From Promethearchaeota archaeon (lineage in GTDB: Archaea; Asgardarchaeota; Lokiarchaeia; Sigyniarchaeales; SOKP01), in NCBI GenBank assembly GCA_019058135.1, contig JAHLWE010000464.1, forward strand, positions 1 through 8,799: a stretch of 8,799 nucleotides of DNA, given 5' to 3'. The position numbers were made by a program, and so were the translations under genes. The notes below the pieces were generated by a model. It was not told the DNA's origin. It was given only the letters and a program-made list of their open reading frames with translations, and ran no database searches. This document shows positions 1 through 5,401 of the stretch, in pieces (the stretch's first letter is position 1; every line of letters begins with the position of its first letter).

Positions 1-294
1 AAGTAATATTATAAATTCTCTAAGAAGTTCAAATAAAATCAAGATGAGCCCAACTATAAAAAACGGCTTATATAAATTATTACGAGGAATACATATTAAA
101 ATGCAAGGTGGTTGGTGAGGAAAATTCCAGAGCCAGCTCCACCAATATTCACATGCACTTCCACAAATTTGAAAATTTGAATTTTGAATTGCATTAATAA
201 AACAAAAATAGGACAGGATTAGAAAAATAATTCCTGTTGCCCAAAATGAAATACCAATTATCAGATTATTTTTTTTTCTTGATTTGATCTTCAT
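1..294 (-). CDS. Hypothetical membrane protein, partial (C-terminus beyond window)
   Basis: I do not recognise this gene. From ATG at 294-292 the minus strand stays open for 98 codons to the window edge; the nearest upstream in-frame stop is at 324-322. The N-terminus is basic (MKIKSRKKNN) and is followed by a hydrophobic segment at about residues 11-33. A polar loop at about 34-77 comes next, then a second hydrophobic segment from about residue 78 to the edge. By the positive-inside rule the N-terminus would be cytoplasmic and the loop outside. The loop has two C-x3-C pairs (C44/C48 and C64/C68) and four Trp (W51, W52, W54, W56), which would suit disulfides or metal binding, but this is a guess. 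No clear ribosome-binding site is seen. It lies 80 bp downstream of tnpB on the same strand. The ORF length in AT-rich DNA and the hydrophobic pattern support a real gene; the function is unknown. Confidence 0.6.
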   Translation of the reverse strand, partial: MKIKSRKKNNLIIGISFWATGIIFLILSYFCFINAIQNSNFQICGSACEYWWSWLWNFPHQPPCILICIPRNNLYKPFFIVGLILILFELLREFIILL

Positions 295-364
295 AAATCC
301 ATAATAATCACATTTTTTTGAATTATTATGAAAATGATTATCGATTACTTTCCAGGTTATCAAT

Positions 365-405
365 TTTATTAAAATCAAGAAATTATATTAATTGATTTTA
401 ATAAA
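365..405. repeat. Perfect 14-bp inverted repeat spanning the tnpB stop codon
   Basis: Bases 365-378 (TTTATTAAAATCAA) are the exact reverse complement of 392-405 (TTGATTTTAATAAA), with a 13-nt spacer. The tnpB TGA stop (377-375) lies in the left arm. The hairpin could end transcription from the tnpB side, or it could be a subterminal palindrome of the IS200/IS605 right end, which the TnpA transposase of that family recognises. The arms are nearly all A/T, so some chance contribution is possible. The element boundary cannot be set from one copy. Confidence 0.5.
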
Positions 406-480
406 TATTGTTTATGCGAAGTTTGAAACAAGTTCCTTATTCGCACGGGCTGAAACCAGCAGCCCCTATCGGATAGATTT
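365..480 (-). ncRNA. Candidate omega-RNA scaffold at the 3' end of tnpB
   Basis: TnpB proteins use a guide RNA made from the 3' end of their own gene and the element's right end. Here the last ~100 bases of the tnpB frame and the sequence past its stop hold several stems. One is a GC-rich 6-bp stem, 447-452 with 460-465 (GGGCTG/CAGCCC, 7-nt loop). Others are a 4-bp stem at 466-469/473-476, a 6-bp stem at 415-420/440-445 (TGCGAA/TTCGCA), and the long AT-rich palindrome over the stop codon. GC-rich stems stand out in this AT-rich DNA. The RNA ends, the guide start and whether it is made are unknown; the call rests on family knowledge plus visible base-pairing. Confidence 0.35.
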
Positions 481-1613
481 TTTATAAAATCATCTCCGAT
501 TACTTTTCTGAGAATGTTTAAAGAACCGTTAACATCAGCGTTTAAAATGTAATTTGTTCCTCTAAATAAACCCCTTTTTGCTCGCTTCCCAACATATTTT
601 ACGTGTTTTATTGTTGGTTCTAAATCCAACGAGCTACATTTTGAAGTATAGGACTCATCTACTTCATGTATTTTTATCCCTACAAGCTCGGACTTATAGT
701 TAATATATTGTATAAGTCTTTGAATAGGGATGTTTACAAAATTCTGATTATTTTTTTTACCCATTTGAATATTTTTCTTAATATTTTTTAAACTTCCCAA
801 GCAAATATTCCCTATCTTGTTTTTCAAACAATACTCTACAATAAATCTCGCTGTCTTATGTAAATAATCATTTATTAAAGAATTTCTATTAATATCAATG
901 TTATCGAGGTGTTTTGTCCATATAAGATTCTGTTTATCCTTTATCGAATACAATCTTGCTCTTCTTTTGTTCCAGCTCTGATTAATGGATTTCAAAATAT
1001 TACCTGAGATAATGATCGGTTTCCGATTCCTATTTTCTACAGTTGTAATTAAATTGTTAAGTCCAAAATCAATTGATAAAAATAGGCTGTTATCTAATGT
1101 CGAAATTTTAATGGACTCTTCGTAAATTATCTCTATTTCATAGAATCTTTTTCTTGGAAGAATCCTTATTTGTTTAAAAATTTTAAAATTCTTATTTTTA
1201 TACAGAGGAATTGTGATTTCTAAAGATTTCTTGAAATAAGGAAAAATTTCTTTAAAAGTTTTGGACATTGTAAGGATTATTTTATTATTTGCTATTTTAC
1301 TATTTTGATTCGTGAATATCAAAAGATTATACTCATGTTTTTTATATTTCGGTGGCTTGGGTCTTCCATTAAATTTCTTAGGAATATTATACCATTCTTT
1401 TAAAGCTTTAAAATAACTTTTCCAATTATTGCTTAGAAGTTTTAAAATTTGTTGCGATGTCTGTGCTTTGAGTAATTTGTAATTCTTGGTCTTTTTTAAG
1501 ATAAAATCAAGGTCGTAATAATTTAGATAATTATCTAAATGAAAATAATCCTGTCTTACGTAATAGTTTGCGTGATTATATAGTCTTTTTGAAATTAAAC
1601 ATAGCAAATCCAA
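375..1613 (-). CDS. tnpB: TnpB, RNA-guided nuclease of IS200/IS605-type elements (OrfB)
   Basis: This is an RNA-guided DNA nuclease of the TnpB family, ancestral to Cas12; no TnpA transposase gene is nearby. The 412 residues run from a TTG at 1613-1611, which is probably not the original start because homologous-looking sequence continues upstream through a TGA. RuvC-I is SIDFGLNNL with D182. The usual RuvC-II Glu position reads ICLGSLK, with Gly273. An acidic group, E317-V-D-E320, precedes SYTSKCSSLD and is the likely relocated catalytic Glu. RuvC-III is NADVNGSLNI with D360. The CxxC zinc ribbon normal between these motifs is reduced to a single Cys (C326). An N-terminal helical part (LISKRLYNHANYYVRQ) and a Trp-rich WKSYFKALKEW segment match the family. 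The ending GCWFQPVRIR is typical and overlaps the candidate guide RNA. The family is certain; whether an active protein is made is not. Confidence 0.9.
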   Translation of the reverse strand: MDLLCLISKRLYNHANYYVRQDYFHLDNYLNYYDLDFILKKTKNYKLLKAQTSQQILKLLSNNWKSYFKALKEWYNIPKKFNGRPKPPKYKKHEYNLLIFTNQNSKIANNKIILTMSKTFKEIFPYFKKSLEITIPLYKNKNFKIFKQIRILPRKRFYEIEIIYEESIKISTLDNSLFLSIDFGLNNLITTVENRNRKPIIISGNILKSINQSWNKRRARLYSIKDKQNLIWTKHLDNIDINRNSLINDYLHKTARFIVEYCLKNKIGNICLGSLKNIKKNIQMGKKNNQNFVNIPIQRLIQYINYKSELVGIKIHEVDESYTSKCSSLDLEPTIKHVKYVGKRAKRGLFRGTNYILNADVNGSLNILRKVIGDDFIKNLSDRGCWFQPVRIRNLFQTSHKQYLLKSINIIS

Positions 1614-1655
1614 TTGAGCATTCTTAGGGAATCAAAATTTATACGTTAATCTCAT
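1611..1655 (-). pseudogene. tnpB: Missing N-terminus of tnpB, interrupted by TGA at codon 8
   Basis: In the same frame as tnpB, an ATG at 1655-1653 encodes MRLTYKF, then TGA at 1634-1632, then FPKNAQ running straight into LDLLCLISKRLYN. Both flanks resemble the usual TnpB N-terminus, which begins with a Y-K-x-R-L-Y-P-like beta strand and then a Gln. The stop therefore looks like a nonsense mutation; a single base change such as CGA to TGA would explain it. The full frame would be 426 codons. Translation could restart at TTG 1613, losing the first 14 residues of the wedge/OB region. A base-calling error is the other simple explanation. Confidence 0.7.
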
Positions 1656-1781
1656 TTTTGGATTTGTCCGATTAATCACATTAATATCAATTTTTATAAT
1701 TGCTTGAATCACTTAAAAATAAAAGTAGATTGCGAATTTAGTGATTTCATTAAAGTATTGAACAAATTTTAATATAGATGC
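1656..1781. other. Spacer between the MBL-fold gene and tnpB; holds the element's left end
   Basis: These 126 AT-rich bases carry no ORF. They follow the MBL gene's TAA stop and precede tnpB, so the left end of the mobile element should lie here. A 7-bp inverted repeat (1707-1713 with 1740-1746, AATCACT/AGTGATT, 26-nt loop) could be a left-end hairpin or a weak terminator. I cannot place the boundary or a TnpB target-adjacent motif. Confidence 0.3.
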
Positions 1782-2462
1782 TTATGCTTTTTTATTATTT
1801 TTAATATTTTCTTTGACCATATAACCTTTAATATATTTTCTCACCTTTTCTGCTGGTTTAAAAACACCAAAATGCCCTTCGCATAATATATCAGCATTTA
1901 AGTCCAATAATTTCTGCATAGATTTCTGATAATCATCTAAATTCGAACCAAAACTTTCCATAAATGGTCCATGAATATCCTGCCCAAAAAGAACTCCTTT
2001 ATCTCCCAATTTCACATAAATAGAAATTGATCCTGGAGTATGACCAGGAGTGTGTATACTTTTAAAAATATAATTCCCAATATAAAAATCTTCTTCTACC
2101 TCTTTAATTCTTCTGAACAATTTAATTGGTTGATATTTTACACCATACCAACTAACTGCGGTTTTACTATTAAACCCTTTATTTTCTATAGCATCCGCAT
2201 CTAATTCATGAGCATAAAATTTTACATCTAGTGCAATAGCTAATAAATCACTACATGCTGCAATATGATCAATGTGACAATGTGTCAAAAAACAATGCTT
2301 TATATTTCTTGGCTTGAATCCCTCATTTTCAATTTTTTGAATTAAATTAATGTTCATTCCACAATCTATTAGAACTAAACCTCCTTCAGTTCCTGAGTTT
2401 ACCATAAAAATGGAACAACCAGAATCTCCAATATGATATAAATTATCGATAATTTTTCTCAT
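1782..2462 (-). CDS. MBL-fold metallo-hydrolase (glyoxalase II-like group)
   Basis: This is a soluble metal-dependent hydrolase of the metallo-beta-lactamase fold, 226 residues, which is normal for a single-domain member. All expected ligands are present: T-H61-C-H63-I-D65-H66 (the HxHxDH motif), H141 in HTPGHTPGS, D162 in GQDIHGP and H197 in CEGHFG. These would bind two metal ions, usually zinc or iron. The N-terminal LVLIDCGMN is the usual strand-loop before the metal site. The C-terminal tail is rich in Lys and Asn. ATG at 2462-2460 lies 14 bp after the stop of the [2Fe-2S]/ASKHA gene, so the two are probably co-transcribed. The substrate cannot be read from sequence: thioester, lactone, cyclic nucleotide and flavodiiron-like roles all exist in this fold, though no flavodoxin domain is present. 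Fold confidence is high; the link to corrinoid metabolism is only by neighbourhood. Confidence 0.9.
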   Translation of the reverse strand: MRKIIDNLYHIGDSGCSIFMVNSGTEGGLVLIDCGMNINLIQKIENEGFKPRNIKHCFLTHCHIDHIAACSDLLAIALDVKFYAHELDADAIENKGFNSKTAVSWYGVKYQPIKLFRRIKEVEEDFYIGNYIFKSIHTPGHTPGSISIYVKLGDKGVLFGQDIHGPFMESFGSNLDDYQKSMQKLLDLNADILCEGHFGVFKPAEKVRKYIKGYMVKENIKNNKKA

Positions 2463-2476
2463 AATTATAAACCAAA

Positions 2477-4381
2477 TTAAAAAATTCTAATTTTTTTTTC
2501 AGAATAATTTCCTATTTTTTTTAAAAATTCGCTAGTTATTGGATATCTTGCTAAATCTGCATAAGGTAAATAATGAGAATTTAAGAAAATACTTTGAAAA
2601 TTAGGTTGAACTGCTAATTCAATATACTCAATTTTTTTAGAGATCTCCTCGGCTAGCTTTCTCATTGTTTTTGAAACTAAACACATTCGAGAGCCAGTAC
2701 CGGCAGCATTTCCTATTCTTTTTACCTTATCAAGAGAAATTTCTGGATATATTCCGATCATTCTTGCGTTTTCTATATCAATATGCGTCCCAAATGCTCC
2801 TGCAATAAACAAATTATCAATATCATCATCCTTTACCCAGAATTTTTGCATCAATATTTCTGTTCCAGTATGCATTGCTGCTTTTGCTAAAATTATTTCT
2901 CCAATATCTTTTTGACTTATAGTTATATCTCTCTTTGAAAAAGAATCTCCACCCCATACAAGTACATATTCATATCCATCATCACCTTGTCTTATTCTAT
3001 CTGATTCGAAATTCTTATTTATCTTTCCCCTTAAATCGATTATTTTTGTTTTTAGCATTTCTGCTGGAATATCGACAATTGCTGAGCCACAAATGCCTCG
3101 AGGTTTGGCATTATCAATTGTATAATAAGTAGGTTCTAATGTTTTAGGATTAATTTTTATTTTTTCAACTGCACCATTTGCAGCACGCATACCAAATTTA
3201 ATATGTGCCCCTTCAAAAGCGGGACCTGAAGCACAAGCACAAGCTAAAATACGTTCTTTATTACCAAGAACTACTTCAGTGTTTGTACCTATATCTAAAG
3301 CCATACATAATTCATCACGCTTATATATTTCAGAGGCTAGTATCACGCCGATTGTATCAGCACCTACAAAGCCTGCTACAACGGGAAGTGTATAAATTTT
3401 TCCGAATCTATTAATATTCATTCTAATTTTATTATTTTTAACACTTAAACCATTTCTTATAACCGGGACATAGGGGGAATAACCTAATTGCTTTGCATCT
3501 AAGTTTAGGAAAAGATGATGCATACAAGTATTTCCAACTGCTGTCATCTCATAAATATTTTCTAAATCAATTGAAACTCTGTTAGTTAAATCAATCAAAA
3601 GTTCATTGAGTCCCTCAATAACAACATCATGCATTTGCTGAGGGTCTTTATGTGCTATTCTTGAAATTACATCCTCTCCAAAGCGAATTTGTGGGTTCAT
3701 CAAACCTCCAGCTGCTAAAACTTCTCCATTAATTAAATCTATGAGATAACCAGCTAATTTTGTTGTTCCAATATCTACAGAATAACCAAATATTTTTTCA
3801 GTAGTATCTCCTGGTTCCATTGTTATAATTTCTGAATTATTCCAAATGCACACGGTAAATTTATAATTATCTTCTCGAATTACCGTGCCAAGGGATTTTA
3901 ATGCATCAAAATTAAATTTTAATTTTGAAATTCCAAATTTTTTTAGAATATAATCATTTAAACGATCAATATCTGATTTGGGTTCGTCTAATGAAGGTTT
4001 TTCAAGCTGTATAAATAATTTTTTTATTAACGGTTCTACTTTTACCGGTGCTTTAATCCCTTCAATTTGCAATTTTTGTTTTCCAGTTCGACTTGCTTCA
4101 GGAATTCTTATTATTAAATTACTAAATACTTTAATTCGACAAGCTAATCGATAATTTTCATCAATCTGATCTTTTGTTAAAAATTCTTTCTCTTTTTCTG
4201 TTAAGGATTCTTTTATTTCTCCCTTTTCAATGATAATTTTGCATTTTCCACATGTTCCTTTACCACCGCAAAGAGAAACAAGATCAATCCCGGTTAAATT
4301 AATTGCTTCAAGAACCGAAATTCCTTGTTCTACATTAATTCTCCTTCCATCAGGTTGAAAATGTATTTCAAATTGTGTCAT
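2477..4381 (-). CDS. [2Fe-2S] ferredoxin/ASKHA (DUF4445) protein, corrinoid-enzyme reductive activator type
   Basis: This 634-residue protein matches the family (COG3894 type) whose studied members use ATP and an iron-sulfur cluster to reduce inactive Co(II) corrinoid proteins back to Co(I) in methyl-transfer pathways. The N-terminal ferredoxin domain, about residues 1-95, has C38, C44, C47 and C81 in the C-x5-C-x2-C...C pattern of a plant-type [2Fe-2S] cluster. A linker follows to about 195. The ASKHA ATPase domain, about 196-585, shows two phosphate-type loops, SVDIGTTKLAG (201-211) and ALDIGTNTEVVLG (361-373), then ACASGPAFEGAHI (382-394) and the late GAFGTHID (528-535). A short C-terminal domain with NSHYLPYADLARYP closes the protein, as in relatives. 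It is full length with no broken motif. The start ATG has no clear ribosome-binding site. No corrinoid-binding protein or methyltransferase is in the window, so its partner must be encoded elsewhere or the role differs. Confidence 0.9.
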   Translation of the reverse strand: MTQFEIHFQPDGRRINVEQGISVLEAINLTGIDLVSLCGGKGTCGKCKIIIEKGEIKESLTEKEKEFLTKDQIDENYRLACRIKVFSNLIIRIPEASRTGKQKLQIEGIKAPVKVEPLIKKLFIQLEKPSLDEPKSDIDRLNDYILKKFGISKLKFNFDALKSLGTVIREDNYKFTVCIWNNSEIITMEPGDTTEKIFGYSVDIGTTKLAGYLIDLINGEVLAAGGLMNPQIRFGEDVISRIAHKDPQQMHDVVIEGLNELLIDLTNRVSIDLENIYEMTAVGNTCMHHLFLNLDAKQLGYSPYVPVIRNGLSVKNNKIRMNINRFGKIYTLPVVAGFVGADTIGVILASEIYKRDELCMALDIGTNTEVVLGNKERILACACASGPAFEGAHIKFGMRAANGAVEKIKINPKTLEPTYYTIDNAKPRGICGSAIVDIPAEMLKTKIIDLRGKINKNFESDRIRQGDDGYEYVLVWGGDSFSKRDITISQKDIGEIILAKAAMHTGTEILMQKFWVKDDDIDNLFIAGAFGTHIDIENARMIGIYPEISLDKVKRIGNAAGTGSRMCLVSKTMRKLAEEISKKIEYIELAVQPNFQSIFLNSHYLPYADLARYPITSEFLKKIGNYSEKKIRIF

Positions 4382-4420
4382 TTTGAATAATCTACTTTTT
4401 TAAGTGAAATAATAAAATGA

Positions 4421-4435
4421 AAAATATAATTAAAT
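4421..4435 (-). promoter_or_regulatory. Possible TATA element before the [2Fe-2S]/ASKHA gene
   Basis: On the minus strand this reads ATTTAATTATATTTT, about 40 bases before the ATG at 4381, in the 84-bp gap after the alpha/beta hydrolase gene. Position and sequence fit an archaeal TATA box giving a short leader, so this gene could have its own promoter as well as read-through from upstream. The whole gap is very AT-rich, so the match is weak evidence. Confidence 0.2.
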
Positions 4436-4465
4436 TCATTTGTATTGAAATAAAATCGTTTTTAT

Positions 4466-5293
4466 TTAAATTAATTCTCTAAAAAATCTTGAGAATTCTT
4501 GTGCAATTAGTTTTTTCTCTATATCAAATGATGGTTCATGTTCCATATTATCAATAATTACTTCTATAAATGAGACATTGCAATTATTAAAAATTCTGTA
4601 AAAATCCTCTAAAGGTGTTATTTTATCTTTTTCTCCAAGAATTACCATAATTTTCTTAGCATTCAATTGAGAAATTATTTTTTGAATCGGATAATCTCTA
4701 AGTTCTATTATTGTATTTTTTATAAATTTATCTACATTTTCTATTCCATGAATCATCCCAGGCAAAAATTTATTAATATAGTTCAGAGTTTCGCGAAATT
4801 TGTTACTTTCAATATGCATATATACATCTAATATTGGATTTAAAATTCCCAAATAATTAATTTTATCTGTTTTTGAAGAAATCGCAAGTGAAATAAAAGC
4901 TCCAAAATCCCGAGCTAATATATTTATACAATTATTATCAATAACAGATTTTTTCGCCATTACTTCAAGAAATTCAATTATTTTCAAACCATCTGAAACT
5001 TGTCCAGAAATTGATATTGTTCCCTCACTAAACTTATAACCCCTTAAATAAACAAGGACAATAGAAAACCCTAATTCTAATAAATACTTGAGTTCTTGAA
5101 TGATATACGAAAATGAAAGAATCTGAGGGAAACCTTGTAAATAAATTATTACAGGATGAGGCTTTTTGAATTTCTTTTCATCAGGAATATAAATTAATCC
5201 TCTAAATACTTTTCCTTCATTGGTTATTTGAATTTCGGCAACTTCATAGGCGCCATCATATATTTTTTGTTTAAATGAATTCATTTTATGCAC
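4466..5293 (-). CDS. Alpha/beta-hydrolase fold protein with Asp at the nucleophile position
   Basis: This soluble alpha/beta hydrolase has 275 residues if it starts at GTG 5293-5291, or 272 from the ATG at 5284-5282. An AGGT at 5309-5306 lies 12 bases before the GTG and favours it slightly. After a strand, IIYLQGFPQ (about 49-57) holds the oxyanion-hole position where families usually have HG. LRGYKFSEG (about 83-91) is the next conserved loop. The nucleophile elbow, normally G-x-S-x-G, reads A127-R-D129-F-G131, with GAT at 4909-4907. D223 in LGEKDKITP fits the acid and H252 in DNMEHEP fits the base, so an Asp-Asp-His triad is possible. Asp nucleophiles are known in haloalkane and fluoroacetate dehalogenases and in epoxide hydrolases, whose HGFPQ-like and HDxG motifs this resembles. 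The overall layout also recalls S9-peptidase/dienelactone-hydrolase-type members. The substrate is unknown, and a non-catalytic role cannot be excluded. It is the first gene of the probable unit with the two genes downstream. Confidence 0.8.
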   Translation of the reverse strand: MHKMNSFKQKIYDGAYEVAEIQITNEGKVFRGLIYIPDEKKFKKPHPVIIYLQGFPQILSFSYIIQELKYLLELGFSIVLVYLRGYKFSEGTISISGQVSDGLKIIEFLEVMAKKSVIDNNCINILARDFGAFISLAISSKTDKINYLGILNPILDVYMHIESNKFRETLNYINKFLPGMIHGIENVDKFIKNTIIELRDYPIQKIISQLNAKKIMVILGEKDKITPLEDFYRIFNNCNVSFIEVIIDNMEHEPSFDIEKKLIAQEFSRFFRELI

Positions 5294-5354
5294 ATTAAAA
5301 AATTAACCTATAATCAATACCTAAATTACAAATTACTTTTTAATATTATCTTAT

Positions 5355-5363
5355 CTTATAAAA
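5355..5363 (-). promoter_or_regulatory. TATA-like box for the alpha/beta hydrolase unit
   Basis: The minus strand reads TTTTATAAG, preceded by GGGGTAAAA. It lies about 65 bases upstream of the GTG at 5293, in the 108-bp spacer after the TPR-nitrilase stop. This resembles an archaeal TATA box with a purine-rich upstream element and would place a start site roughly 40 bases before the gene. The spacer and this box suggest the hydrolase/activator/MBL unit is transcribed apart from the TPR-nitrilase gene. Confidence 0.35.
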
Positions 5364-5401
5364 TTTTACCCCATTATTGCAAATTAAGCGAGTGAGAGGT
5401 G

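Noticed and set aside
165..190. Short AAATTTGA/ATTTTGAATT repeats
   Set aside because: This is low-complexity AT-rich sequence inside the partial membrane-protein frame; there are too few and too imperfect units for a real repeat array.
1632..1634. TGA in tnpB read as selenocysteine
   Set aside because: TnpB has no selenocysteine role, no SECIS-like hairpin is evident, and the same gene ends with a normal TGA; a nonsense mutation or base error is simpler.
415..1736. TGCGAA present near both ends of the tnpB element (415-420 and 1731-1736) as a possible terminal repeat
   Set aside because: Six bases is too short and the flanking bases differ; IS200/IS605 elements do not need matching terminal repeats.
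2935..3414. Plus-strand ORFs at 2935-3132 and 3205-3414
   Set aside because: Both lie wholly inside the strongly supported minus-strand [2Fe-2S]/ASKHA gene and show no domain or sensible composition; they are antisense shadows.
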